Assembly (NCBI GenBank): GCA_002286715.1 | Contig: NSJX01000021.1 | Location: 69,905 to 133,904 of the forward strand | DNA from: Dentipellis sp. KUC8613 | Taxonomy: Eukaryota; Basidiomycota; Agaricomycetes; Russulales; Hericiaceae | Direction: 5' to 3' | DNA length: 64,000 bases | Part shown: positions 37,595 through 49,343 of the stretch, one piece after another | Layout of the letters: each line of letters begins with the position of its first letter | How positions within the stretch are numbered: position 1 is the first letter of the stretch | Made by a program: the position numbers and the translations under genes | The notes under the pieces: model-generated | Databases searched by the model: none | What the model was told of the DNA's origin: nothing | The model's input: the letters and a program-made list of their open reading frames with translations, nothing else

Positions 37595-40500
37595 ATGCTT
37601 TTGCAATGGTGCACTCTCGAGCCGACAGGGCCCTCTAGTCTTGCAGCAATTAGGTTCTCTTCGCCCGTGCGCGTGCGTTCGATCCGACTCTTTCCAAAGC
37701 ACGCCCAGCCGTTTGCGCAGCATCCGGACATCACCTCGTAAGTCCCATCTCGTTATCGTCCTCCGATACTTTGGGCCTGTCATACCTTGTTTCGTGGCCG
37801 AGGTGCGTGCACTGGACACGCGTCGACGCGGCACATCTTGCGCCGCGCACATGTTTAACTCTATCAGCTACTTGCAGAACGGTAGGTTTACCGGGGACAC
37901 ATTGCGGGACATCCATGGTGTATAATTCACCGTATAGACTCTTAATGATATCGGGTACCCCACCGAACCCACCTGGTCATCCCCGCGGTAACACTGAGAA
38001 GGCAGGGGCGAGCGCGGGAAGGCCTTCCAATCTCCCCATGCTGCGATAACCACCTCGGGCGTTCCGTCAAGTGCGCACAGCCTTCGAGTTCTGCAAGTGG
38101 CCGATAGAGTGTTCCCATTCTCCGAGGGCCCACTTCGGCGTACGGCTTGCTGATACAGTGTACTGTCAGGGAGACGGAGCCCGACGCATTCTTTGTCGAC
38201 ATATTCTTTAACGCGCAGCCCATCTCAATCGGAGACGCGAAACAGAAACAGAAGGCGACCAATGCGCTTGTACCGACGACCATCGCCTATGCTGGCGGAT
38301 ACGTCGAGTATGACGTCGACATGGGCAACGAGGCGCGTTCCTCTGCTCGTATCAGCCGCCGTTCGCTCATGCCATCTCCAGTAGTTTGCCACGCGCCTGA
38401 TGATAGTCAGGGGTGATTTTGTCAAGCTCTCTCTAGCAATCTACGGCGATGTTGCTTCAGAGCTTCCGCCCCCGCCTACCACTTACACCCCGAGTGTTCT
38501 CGAGACTGTCGAGCCGACATCGCTCTCACCAGTCCTTGACCCTTCCAACTCAACGGACCCAACAGCACTCGCACGCCAACTGCTCAGTCTCATTCCCGAT
38601 GCACCACCGCTAGCACTCATCATCCGGCTCATGTTCTGTCTGAAGCCATCCGACGAAGAGTGGGACCTGCCCGACTTCCCATATCTGCCTGCAGACCTCG
38701 ACGAAGACACCATGGACTTTGACCTCGATGCGGCTTTTCGGGTCACGAACCGACCGGTGCCGGACGACACGCCTGTCGAAACCCTGCAACGGTTCGCCGA
38801 TCGCGTGGCGGACGCAGTTGGGCCCAAGGTATGATCGAGTGTCCGCGTCATGCCCATGATTCTCATTCGTCCGCAGACTGCAGACCAAGCGTTTCTGGTG
38901 GCAGGCATCTTGTCCCATGCGGCATGCCAGCATCCCGAGATGGCTCGGCTTTTACTGGCAAGTATATTCTTTATTTATTTTATTTTATTTTATCATTTGT
39001 GTGTTATTTGTTATTTATTTCCGTAAACTAACGTCATTGTCCAGGACCGGCTCGACTTCCAAAAAATATTCGACCCGTCCGTCCTCGACGAAGACACGCT
39101 CGCGCACCTGCTCATCGCCGCCGCCAACCCGGACGTCGCGCGGCACATCCTCGCGAGCCCCTTCGCGGGCGACCTGCAGGCGCTCCAGACGAGCGCGCTC
39201 ACGTCCCCGGCGATCAAGACCGCCGCGCAGCGCCTCACTGCCGTCATCTGCGGCTGGGACGTCCTCGCGGACGCGCTCTGGAACACGCAGGCCGACTTCC
39301 GCGCGGCGGGCGCGTTTTTGCGCACAGCGGGGACGGAGGAGCCGACGTTTGGCACGGCGCTGCATGCGCTTGTGACGCATGCGGACATTGTGGCCGGCCT
39401 TGCGGAGAATCTGGTGGTGCCCCGCTCGATGGAGCATCCGCCGCTGTTGTTGGATGGCGACTGCGTGGCTTCGCATGATGAGTTCATCGCGTTTTTGAGG
39501 GCGTGGATTGGGGTGGCTTGTGTATTGGCGGTGTACGCGTGGGCGGATAGTCTGCCTAATGGTGAATGCAGAGAACGGGCGTTAGGTGTACTACGGGTAT
39601 GGCAGGAGACGAAAGGGTACCGTGAGGTCAGTGCTTTCATTTACACCCGCTTTCACGGCAGCTAACGGCAGCGATACAGATTCTCAACCAACTGCTCCTC
39701 CTCCGCCAAATGATATACCGTCTCGAATGCATGATCGAAGACGACGCGCCCTCCCGCTCCGGCATCCACGCCGAAAACATCCTGCGCGCGCTCTGCCGCT
39801 CGCCCGCCGCCTTCCTCTCCCCGCACCTCAAGAAATGCCTCTTCTCCCGCCAACCCGGGCTTTGCGCCATCTCCGACTCCGAGCTCGCAGACCTGCACGC
39901 GCTCGCCCAGCTCGCCGACGGCGGACTCGCCGCCGCGCTCACCGAGCTCACTCACCCACTCACCCAGCCGCTCACCCCGCCCGCCCTCGCCGCGCTCCGC
40001 ATCGCGCTCGCGCTCGTCGGCCGCGAGCTCGCGCAGGGCGAGGAGGGCGAGCTGCACGCGCTCAGCACGCTCTGGGAGCAGCACTCGCACGGGCTCGCGC
40101 CGCACCTCGTCGCCGTGCTCGCCGTGCTCGCCGCGGAGCTCCGCGCGTGCTTCCCCCTCGCGCCCCCCGCACGCGCCGACACCGACGCGGCGCCGCTCTT
40201 CCTCGCAGCGGACGCGGCCCTGCGCATCGTGCGCCGCCTCGCGCCGGCGTACCCCCTCGCGGGCCGCTCGCTGCGCGCGCTCGTGCGCGCCGCGGCGGAC
40301 GTGTTTGCGTGCAGCGATGCGGCGGATTTGATCTTTGCGCAGGGGAGCCCTGCGTGGGATGCGGCGCAGCGCGCGCGGCAGACGTGCATCGAGCTCGTGC
40401 GCACACTATCGAACACTGCGGGGACGGGCACAGGCACGGGCAAGGGCGCGGAGGTGGTCCTGCGCGCGCTGTTGCAGCATGGCGCGGCGCCTGGCGCGGC

Positions 40501-41932
40501 GGGGGGGCGCGACCCTGCGGCGCATGTGCTGCAGGTGTTTAGCCTGGTGGACCATCTGCTGCCCATGCCCCGCGATGCGGTGGATATGGAGACGGCGGAC
40601 GCGGGCGTGTGGGTGCGCGCGGTGGTGCCGCGCGTGCTGCCCGACTTGGCGGCGTTCTGTCGGCGGCTGGATATCGAGAGCAGGGCGCACCTCGTGCGGC
40701 GGCTGGCGGACCTGGACGAGGGTGCGGTGGGCGTGGGCGAGTGGCTTGTGCTGGAGGAGCTGAAGATGCTGAATAGGGCGCTGAAGGGCCTGGCGGAGCC
40801 GGATGCGGAGGAGGACTTTATGCTGTTCAAGCGGTATGAGGTCGGGTCGGAGCTGAGGATGGTGTGCGAGTTGGTGAGCGGGGATTCGGCGACGGCGATT
40901 AGGCTGCTGGGGTACCTTGCGAGCAGTTCAGACGCGGCGGGCTTGTTGACTTCGGCGATGCAGGCGATACTCTCCTTGCGCCTTTCCTCGCCGTATCAAG
41001 TTGGCATCGCCGAAAGGCTTGTCGCGACCAACCTAGACAACATAGACCATACGCTCCTCTTCACCCTCGCACTCACCTTTCTCCGCTCCATCCGGCCACA
41101 CATCGACGCGCCCACCGCCACCCTCAGCGTCCTTGAACATGCGCTCACCGCGCTCAGATCAACACCACTCAAGAGCATCGACCCGGACCGCCTCTCGACC
41201 GAGATCGGCGGCGCCTGCGTGCTCCTCGCCGAGTACGGCGTGCACACGTCCCTCTCCCCGGACGAAGCCGACGCGACCGTCGCGCTCCTCGAGTGGCTCG
41301 TGCAGCAGTCGCACGCGGGGCTCCCGCAGCTCTCGACGCTCCGCGGGCTCTCGCACGACACGCTCGCGCGCCTCTGCGACGTGCTCGGCGGCTCGCTGCT
41401 CGATCCGGACCGCGCGGACGCGCTCGAGTTCCTCCGCGTGAGCCTCTCCGGCAGCGCGGACGACGCGAGCGTGCCCGCGCCCACCGTTCTCCCCGAGCGC
41501 CTCACGCTCTCGCTGCACCGCGTCGACGCGGTCCTGCGCTCGGGCATGGGCCCGCCGGCGACACCGAAGCGCACGACGCCGCCCCAGGCGCAGGGCATGC
41601 TGGGACTGGTGACGGTGTCGCCGCCCACGGCGCTGCTGCGCTCGCCTGCGGTGACGGGCCTCACGAAGACGTATACGGCGAATGATTTCAGGCAGTTGCG
41701 GCAGATGCCGTCGGCGCGCCAGAATACGAGTCGCTTGCCGAGTACGCATGTCGATGTATGTCCTCTTTTTTGTTGTTGGACTGAAGTGCGGTTGCTGATG
41801 CTGTTGGGATAGCAATTTGAGTCGGCGATGTCGTCCCCGACTATGATGACGGGCCCGCTTCCGTCTGTTCCGGGCGTGCCGCCCACATCGTTCGATGGAT
41901 TCACTGGGCTCGCGCCCCCGTTCCCTCAGTGA
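37595..41932 (+). CDS. Virilizer-like subunit of the m6A RNA methylation complex
   Basis: Likely scaffold of the MIS/MACOM complex that works with the METTL3/Ime4-type methyltransferase, in the nucleus. Identification rests on the N-terminal domain. 'LLQWCTLEPTGPSSLAAIRF' with 'SSPVRVRSIRLFPKHAQPF' matches the 'RFPCVVYINEVRVIPPGV' type start. 'DAFFVDIFFNAQPIS' matches 'FQLDLFFNN', and 'MIVRGDFVKLSLAIYGDVA' matches 'LVLRGWYNCLTLAIYGSV' of animal Virilizer. The rest, about 1,000 residues, is helical and rich in Leu, Ala and Arg ('LLRQMIYRLECMIEDDAP', 'LIFAQGSPAWDAAQRARQTC'), with a Pro/Ser-rich end 'TSFDGFTGLAPPFPQ'. About seven exons; a large one runs about 39680-41757. Two junctions are odd: a long first intron (about 430 bp) and a GC-AG intron at 38956-39043. 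The junction near 38320-38373 is uncertain. Confidence 0.8.
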
Positions 41933-42169
41933 GATGCTCACTTGTATATTGCCGTTTTTCTTGGTGCTACTATAAGCTTTCGTGTATTATGGACTACGGT
42001 ATCACGGACTCTCTAGCGCAGAAGAGACTGTGTGATAGATCTCAGAGTTATACCACTTTGGAGCACAGCGTTGAGTGCTTCTCGACCAACTCAAGACCCA
42101 TCCGCATCCGTCAAACACTGTATCGTCATTTCGCCTTCAATCCCGGGGTTCAAAGGTGCCTGTAGACGA
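41933..42169. other. Convergent intergenic region
   Basis: Short gap between the 3' ends of the Virilizer-like gene and F-box gene A. An alternative last exon of F-box gene A could end at about 42091. Confidence 0.5.
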
Positions 42170-44029
42170 TCATGATAAGTGAACGGGGTCCTGACAAGCG
42201 TGGGTTTGGCGAACCTGGAGTATTTTTTGCGTGTCGAGGGTATATCCCCCACTAGTGTTATCACCTAGCACAGGGATAGCACGATACGGCAGGCTACTTA
42301 TAATTGGCTTCGCATACAATTTCGGGAGGAATACACATGACGGCTGCGTCACGTATCGCGATTCTGAGCCCGCCGTGGTGGCTGAGTTCGACCTACCAGG
42401 AGACATGGTTGCCTCATTTCCCCCCCGCCGGCTGTTGAAGTCCATGACCTGGGTCACAAACTTGCCCCCTTCATCCTTGACTCGCCATATCAAGCGCTCA
42501 CCGTGAACAAACCTTTAGGTGAAGAAGGGTAAGTCGAAGTAACCACTTGCATAAAATGAGGAATGACGGACCGCGGGCAGCGCTCACAGGAAGATGCGAG
42601 CTCAAAACACCTTGTGTTTTGGGGACCCCATTGCTCCCATGGAACGAATCTCCTCCTTTGAGGTTCCTTTCCAAACCGTTTTAAAATCGAGACGAACGTA
42701 TCTCGATGTATGACGATACCAAGCTTGGGGCCAGTCGCGGGGCCGTTCTGTGATCGGACGCGGATAGCGTAAACGTGGCTTTCGGAAGAAGGCGTGAACG
42801 TTTCGCAGCGCCTTTGGCAGGGTGATGCAGGGGAAAACCGGCCCGCAGTGACGTCCATGGCAATGCAAGCACCCCGCTGGGGGAGGCAGAGTCTCGCCAC
42901 GAGCGTGACACCGTCTACAGTTTCCTGAGACTTCGAGTTCTCTACGCGGTCGATAGTGAAGAGCTCGATAACGTCTATCCACGTCCCGTTGGATATCATG
43001 ATAGAGCTCACGGCGATGAAGCTTGCCGGCGTGACGAGACTGAAGTCATGAGTCTTGCGGATCGACAGGGGTCGTGGACGTATATGCTAGGACATGTCAA
43101 TTGGTACAAAAGCACCGAGAGAGTACGAGTATGGAAACGTACCACAAGCTTGGATCCCGACAAGTAGTTCCAGACAACGAATTCCTTTCCAGGAGTGTTG
43201 GAAATGACGACGCTGACGAGATCCCAGTCAACCGATGCCTTATAAATCTCCACCTCGTCGGGGGTGATGAGTTCGACGCCATGCTCGATAATGGGCGAGC
43301 CAGATAGAGGATGACGCTCACGCCCTCCAGTGCTGAGGCTTCTCAAGTGGATGCGGATCGCCATAGCCTGGACCACAGCCTGGTCATCGTCGGCGCCGGG
43401 GTGTTCGAGGCGCAAGATGTGCTTGCAGTCGACGATAGCAACCAAGTCCGCGAGAGGCTGTACCAGAACATGCTCCACTTGAAAACGTTCGCCATCTGGA
43501 TGTACGCCTGCGATGCAATTGGTCACGTATGTTTCTTCAGTCGCAGGCTTTTCTTTGTCCAAAGAGATTATTTTGAGAAGTACTTTGCAGAAAGCATGGT
43601 CCGCTAAACCCGGGAACTCTAGTTGAACCAAGACATCGGATGAGAAATCGAGAATGCCTGTTGAGGTCTTCCCTGTATATAGTCTTTCTGCTTTGAGCCG
43701 ATTCAGGGAGCGCCACCTGGATCGATGGTCGAGCAAAGCTTGCCGTCGATCTGATAGTGTTGACTGTTGCTTTCGGCAGCACTCTGCCAGCCCATCGATT
43801 GCAAGTTCTATGACGTATCGCAGTTTCGCGGAGCCCTCGACGACGTTCCGACAACACTTGCAAACCTGAGCTACATGAATACAGGCTAGGGAGAGGTCAC
43901 GAGGTACTGGAGACTTACCATAGAACACCGGAGGAGATCCGTGTACTCCAGCGACCCGAATATCATCGTGATGAGCTCTGCGGGGAGCGAGGAAAAACAA
44001 GTACCACGATGTGGGGCGATGCTAGCCAT
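42170..44029 (-). CDS. F-box protein, lineage-specific family, gene A
   Basis: Probable SCF ubiquitin-ligase substrate adaptor. Exon 1 holds the F-box core 'SLPAELITMIFGSLEYTDLL' followed by 'RCSM'. After a 61-nt intron it continues 'VCKCCRNVVEGSAKLRYVIE'. Then comes a long region shared with genes B and D: 'LLDHRSRWRSLNRLK', 'VEHVLVQPLADLVAIV', 'IRIHLRSLSTGGRERHPLSG', 'FVVWNYLSGSKL', 'VTLVARLCLPQRG', 'ESHVYAIRVRSQNG', 'RRFVPWEQWGPQNTRCFELA', 'VHGERLIWRVKDEGGKFVTQ' and 'PIISSLPYRAIPV'. The C-terminal part has no repeat I recognise. One junction near 42520-42570 needs a GC donor (GCAAGT) to keep the shared 'FVHGERLIW' frame. The 3' end is uncertain: read-through gives a stop at 42170, and a further intron would give about 42091. 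Confidence 0.75.
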
Positions 44030-44925
44030 GTCGAGAAGTCGAGAAAACACACAAACAAAAGAAGTGTAGGAAGCTGCTGGCGGATTGCTTTAGTCGTGTC
44101 GGGTTTTGTACCGAGTGGGGAACAATAGATGCCTCCAAGGCGCCGCAGATGATGGGATAGGCACACTTTGGAGGCCATAGCTCATCGAGGAGGCGAAGGT
44201 GCTTGCGGAAAATATGGTACTTTCCTTATTGAAATGATTCGGAATAGTAATTACCTTTCCTTCGATATCCAGACCACCGTGAGGCAAAGTGTTAAACAAG
44301 CATAACAGTGGCGGGGCGCTGTTTCCAAGGGGCCGCCTGCAAATGTGACGAGAAACTAGGAGATAACGTACTTATGCACTGACGCCTGCCATCGTCCATA
44401 AGTACTGAACGAAATGGAGAAATATATCCTCCAATTGAGGTGCTGGACTGTGTTCCGGTGCGGCCTGCAATTGACGTGCAGCTCTCGTCCCTAAAGCGGC
44501 ATGATCTCAACCGGCGACCTTGCTATTTTGCAATCTTTATCGTAGCTCAGGTGAGTGTATGGGCCTTGAAGGCGCCATGTGAGTATGTGTGCAGGAGGCG
44601 TATCGTACTCACCTAGCGCGGTCAGTAGAACCCTTTCGCGCAGACTACATGGTGACGACTTCGATGGCCCGTTCGGGGCCACAAACACACAACCTTCGGC
44701 ACAAAAGGTCGCCCACAGCAGCGTCGCTGGCCAACTTGCTACCTGGAATCAAGCTATTGTCCTTGCTCGAGCGTCGTTAACTTCGCAGTACTTACAGTTT
44801 CTGCGCTGACCTTGGGGCGAATGATCACACTTTTCATCCTCTCAAATAATTTCACCCTATAGATATTCAAATAATCAAATGGAATACATAGGGTTAGGGT
44901 TAGCACCCTAAAGGAGCATAAAAAA
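44030..44925. other. Upstream of F-box gene A, degenerate sequence
   Basis: About 44495-44690 resembles 48060-48250 on the same strand (shared 'gagatcatgccgctttagg' / 'gagattatgccactttagg' type blocks and a shared candidate splice donor). This suggests an old duplicated exon, perhaps of an unrecognised minus-strand gene. Frames are broken by stops, so I do not call a gene. Confidence 0.4.
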
Positions 44926-45098
44926 GGCCCGCCCAGCCCGAGGGCCGAAGCGGGACAGGAAAATATTCCGACGGTGCATGAGCCGAAGCCCATACAAACC
45001 GCGGGTTCCCCCTGAGGACAAGGTCGCCGTGCTATGGGAGGCCCCCACAGCCCATACGCCCAGGTATGTGAAGGGGCCTATGCCATCAAGGTAAGTAT
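44926..45098 (-). ncRNA. U1 snRNA, copy D
   Basis: Minus-strand RNA from ATACTTACCTTGATGG to the 3' hairpin, 173 nt, followed by a T run (plus-strand 'aaaaaa'). It shares the subtype features of copy B ('CATACCTGGGCGTATG', 'CTCAGGGGGAACCCGCGG'), with a few substitutions relative to B near the first stem. The third hairpin, Sm-like site and closing strand are intact. The flank contains 'gggttagggttagcaccctaaa' on the plus strand. A remnant of a GMC gene end lies just upstream. Confidence 0.75.
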
Positions 45099-45125
45099 GA
45101 GGTGTTCGAGTGCGCGCGGCGAGAC

Positions 45126-45180
45126 TTTATAGCTGATGGCGTGCGCACGGACCAGGGCGCGCGACGGCGCCTAGCGGGTG
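45126..45180 (-). promoter_or_regulatory. U1 copy D promoter
   Basis: TATAAA on the minus strand (45131-45126), 33 nt before the RNA start, preceded by the conserved 'GCGCACGCCATCAGC'-like block (one change: CAGC for CAAC). Confidence 0.6.
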
Positions 45181-45334
45181 CCGTGTCGTCAGGCCAAAGT
45201 CCAGAGCACTTAAGTATAAAAGATTTCGACACTATTGAATCTTTCCCGCTTGCTGCTAGCTATCGACACGAGGCTCATGTCATTGGTATGTTACGGGCCT
45301 CATAGACCTAGTATAGACGACGTATCACTCAAGG

Positions 45335-45385
45335 TCAGTCCACAACTCTTCGGCAACAATGAGCGCAGCCTTCGAAGCATCGACA
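45335..45385 (-). pseudogene. Remnant of a GMC oxidoreductase 3' end
   Basis: The minus strand reads 'KAALIVAEELWTDL', matching the C-termini of the three GMC genes ('KAALIIAEELG..L'). Nothing else of a GMC gene is recognisable upstream. Its position relative to U1 copy D is the same as in the three complete GMC + U1 units, so it marks a fourth unit that lost its gene. Confidence 0.65.
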
Positions 45386-45639
45386 AACAATAGTTGCTTT
45401 GAGGTCAGTTGAAGGCACTATGTAGCAGAGAAGTAATCATAAAAGTGCTGTTTAGTGATCATTACTGTATAGTATGATACACAAGGACCATAATTTATGC
45501 ACTCGGATCGATATTCACCCCACTCAGATAACGGTGCAAATAAACAGCATACGCAGTTGACTCGCCGCGGTCAAGCTCCCGGTTCATCATACGCCTAACA
45601 TCGTGTAAGTGGCTGTGTGGCCACCTCCGGGGACGAGAT
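45386..45639. other. Spacer
   Basis: No gene. The region lies between the GMC remnant and the 3' end of F-box gene B. Confidence 0.5.
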
Positions 45640-47488
45640 TTAAAGATAGCTGCAGCAAGAATTCAATGGCGATACGTTATCATATAGCCTGATTAAACAT
45701 ACCCTTTTCCGAACCAACCCTTGTGCATCGAGTAAATATCCATTGTCAGGTTCGGCATTTGACACAGGGACCGCATGATATGGCAAGCTGCTCGAGATAG
45801 GGGCAGTGTAGATTTCTGGCCAGTGTAGGGTGGATGGTGCCGTTACATATTCATATTTCGGTATTGAGTGTCCCGTGGCGAGGATCGCTTTGGGCGTAGG
45901 TATCTCATCGCGCCTTCGGCGACGGTTATTGAAATCCATGATCTGCAGCACGGACCGGCCATCACCGCTTTGAACCCTCAAAATCACGCGCTCACCATGA
46001 ACAGACCTGAGGGGAGTAGAATAATCAATATGAAAATGGCCAATGGGTCGAACTGTGGGATGACAGACCGTGCGGGATGCTGCCAAAGGTGAGAAGAGTC
46101 TATTTGGAAGCATCTAGTATTGAGTGGGCCCCATTCCTCCCATGGTATAGGATCTTTCGTCGAGTATTTGGCTTTGAATTTGTCCGCAAGTGAGATCAAT
46201 GTACTTCGATGTACAATAATCCCAAGTGTTCGGTTTGTGTGGACACAGATGAGATAGACATGACTTTCTTCAGCTGTAGTGAAGAGTATATCACCTCTGT
46301 ATCGCTCGGCTCGGGGGGAGAATCGGCCTGTAAAAATATCTATGCGGGCATCAGCGTTGACTCGAGATATCCTCTGCGGGAGGGCAAGGCGCATAACGAG
46401 AGTTTTTGTGCCAGCACCATTTCCGACAGGGCTGGAATCGAAAGAGAAGATACTGATAATGTCTAACTGTGTGTCGTTGTAGGCTTTTTCGGTACTCGAA
46501 GCTATGAAACTTGTCTCATTTATGAGGCTGAAGTTAGAGAATTTCTGGCGGTGCGCTGTTGGCGGAATATCCTTGAATATTTCAAGAAATGAGGCGGCAT
46601 CGATATAAGACGGGCAAAACAACTCACTAGGACCATTTTCCCGGTCTTGTAATTCCATACAGTATAACCCAGGCCATCGTCGGAGGCGGTTCTCATGCTG
46701 ATGAAATGCCAGTCGAGGGTAACCTCATCGATTTGAGGCTCCGTATTAGCGTGACCCCATACAGGGAAGTATTCGAGAACAGGTGAAGGACACGGGTAGT
46801 CTCGCTCGCTACCTTCAGAGCTCAGACTTCGCAAGTGTATGCGAAATACGGCCTTCGCGTCTGAATGCCTAATGACCTTGCTCTGCACGATAGCAAGCAG
46901 GTCCGCGAGAGGCTGCAGCCGCACTTGCGTTATCCGCGCAAGTTCCTGATCCGAGAGTGGGCCTGTAGTGATGCCATTGGTGATAGACCTGCTTTCTGTC
47001 ATCGCTTCGACGCCCGTCTGAAAATAGGCAATCTTGAGTATCCCTTCATGAAGGCTGGCTGGGTCCGTATTGATGAACTCTATCTGAGCAAAAACTCCGG
47101 ACGAGAAGTCGAGGACCCCTGAAGGAGTCGGGTTTGAGGTAGGTATTCCTGACTTGGACCAGTGAAGGGAGTGCCATCGTGAGCGGTGGTCAAGCAAAGC
47201 ACCTAGTCGATCAGCCGTCAATGGGATCCGCACCGCGCTGCATTCGACTAGCCCATCCGCGCCGAGCTCTAAGATGTATTGGAGATCCAAGGAACACTTG
47301 ATGACACTCCAAAAGCGCTTGCAAACCTGATGGACGCACGTGAAGATAGTTCAAGGATGGGCAACAACCTATTGAGGACTCACTTTGGAACACTCTAGAA
47401 GGTCTTTATAATGAAGCTGCTTGAAGGTCATCGTGAGCAGCTCTACAGCAAAGCAGGACAACCCAGGACTCGAAGCGGCCTGCTCCAT
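45640..47488 (-). CDS. F-box protein, lineage-specific family, gene B
   Basis: Paralog of 42170-44029. Exon 1: 'MEQAASSPGLSCFAVELLTM' then 'TFKQLHYKDLLECSK', an F-box with a less typical start (CFAVELL for SLPAELI). After an intron, 'VCKRFWSVIKCSLDLQYILE'. Shared blocks follow: 'LLDHRSRWHSLHWSKSG', 'VRLQPLADLLAIVQSK', 'RIHLRSLSSEGSERDYPCPS', 'YTVWNYKTGKM', 'LVMRLALPQRISR', 'ESHVYLICVHTNRTLGIIVH', 'PIPWEEWGPLNTRCFQIDSS', 'VHGERVILRVQSGDGRSVLQ' and 'PISSSLPYHAVPVSNAEP'. The junction before 'VHGERV' has a good acceptor (cccctcag), but I see no clear donor in frame, so this gene may be damaged there or use an unusual site. The 3' end after 'LVRKR' is uncertain. Confidence 0.65.
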
Positions 47489-49343
47489 GTCGCGAAGGTC
47501 GCAGGGAGCCGCTGGAAGGTCGCAGCGGTCCTGTCGAGGCTTTATACTGAGTGCATAGCGATAAACGCCTCCAAAGCACCGCGGCAGAAAGAGCAGTCGT
47601 TAATTTAGATACTGAAATACGTTGTGGTAGAGGCACCTGCCAGTGCCTCTAGGGACGACGCGAGCCCTTCTTTCTCGCGATCAGCTCGCGAGGCGAGTTG
47701 CCTTCGAGATCTGAGGAGCTGGGTGATCTATAGGCGGCGGCGGAGTGGTGAAGGCGCGCTTCGCTAAGGCGCATCAACCCACCCGGGTAGGTACTCGAGT
47801 ACACGATCCGGACATCGCGAGGCGTGCATCAAGGGTCCATGAGCCTCATCGACAACCTGGGGAAGGGCTTGAAAGCGTCGTGGGTGGCAGGATTGGTGCG
47901 ACGATGTAGAATGAAGGCGTCTTTTGCAGGCGTGATATATGGGAGTAATGCACGTACTCTGTATTTTCTGACGTCGGCGAGGTACAGAGCAAAACGAACA
48001 GAGTACTCCTACGAATCGAGTGATCGTCTTCTGGCGAGGCCCGCCATCGATATCGAGCTCTTGTTCCTAAAGTGGCATAATCTCAGTCGATAACCTTGCA
48101 AGTTTGGTATCTTATCTTACCTTTGGCACGGGTCCGAACCTGGGCCGCACAAGGATATGCTGAGTGTGCGCAGGAAGATGCGGGATCGTGCTCACTAGGT
48201 GTAGAATCCTTTCGCCGATACCTGCGAGTAAATCACCACGTCGACGGAGGTGATTTCCTTGTTCTCAGCCCGAGCGCGACTTGCATCCGTTTATGGGCGG
48301 CCAGCACGAACTCGCGGCCACCATGATACTGACGATCCTTCAGGGCCGCGCCACAGCTCAGCTTGTAGCAGGACTCATCCGCAACCCCGAAGGCGCAGAT
48401 AGTTCCGATCGGCTCAAGTAATGGTGTGAGTCGCAGGAGAAACAGCTTTATTGCATCGGATTCGTCCAATTTATGACTAGATTATCATCAATGAAATTCA
48501 GAGAGTAGAAAGAGCGTACTCGTCGATTTGAGGATCCACTGGATTTCTCTGCTCAGTATGAAAGACGCTCATCCGGACGTTGATGCATTGATGCCATAAT
48601 ACACTGCGGCTCTCGTCTTCCAAAAAGGGATGAGTAGAGTTTCGTGTGGCGGGACGGGTCTTGTTGCAGCTTCGGACATAGATTTCGGAGAAGCTGCTAG
48701 CTATGTCAATGTATGAGCATGCTAAAAGTCATACGGCTGTAAAAGTCTGGTGAATCTCGGGGTTTGCGTGAGGATATCGAAAGGGTCGCTCGTTCATTAA
48801 CGACATACGTCAGTGAACGTAACGCACCCGTAGCGATATCTGGACCTGGATACCAGCCTTTTCACGTACCTGAAACATACAGGCATTAGTGTAACCGTTC
48901 CTATTCACCTGATCTCGAATGTGGAGACGAGTTCACGCAGGAGAGGAAATTCACTGAGTGAATGACGTCGACCGAAGCAGAGGGATCTAATTGCGATACG
49001 GACTACAGTGAGAGCTTAAAGAGCCCGTTATAGATCTTCATGAGAAAGTACATAAGAATACTGACCTTCAAGCGATGTGGTGTCTCTAAGAACGAAGACG
49101 ACGAAGGAGCAGTTGGAGACGGACGAAAACATCGAGGACCAAATTCCGCCAAAATTGTCCAAAATACAGAATTTCCACGCCACGACCTTCCTTATTTGGG
49201 CCGCCTCTGCCTGGCTTCGAGCCTTCCGGAAGGCTACTAGCTTGCTACAACACTTTCCTTCCGACCATCTCCTCCTCCTCTTGCATCGATTGTTATCTAC
49301 TGAACGTTGATTTACGAACACCTTTTATTGTCGCATTTGGAAC
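47489..49343. other. Long region without supported gene, degenerate
   Basis: About 48060-48250 matches 44495-44690. A minus-strand frame at 48233-48469 ('AALKDRQYHGGREFVLAAHK') looks protein-like, with a plausible following splice donor, but I do not recognise it and could not extend it. It may be a relic of a larger minus-strand gene. The segment 48480-49343 shows nothing beyond the promoter of the next gene. Confidence 0.4.

Noticed and set aside
39586..40830. Long frames on both strands (318 and 292 codons)
   Set aside because: Both overlap the large GC-rich exon of the Virilizer-like gene in other frames and are Arg/Ala- or Ser/Ala-rich shadows.
44890..44905. Telomere repeat (gggttagggttag)
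   Set aside because: Only about two units, at a fixed position next to each U1 copy; not a telomere or an internal telomeric array.
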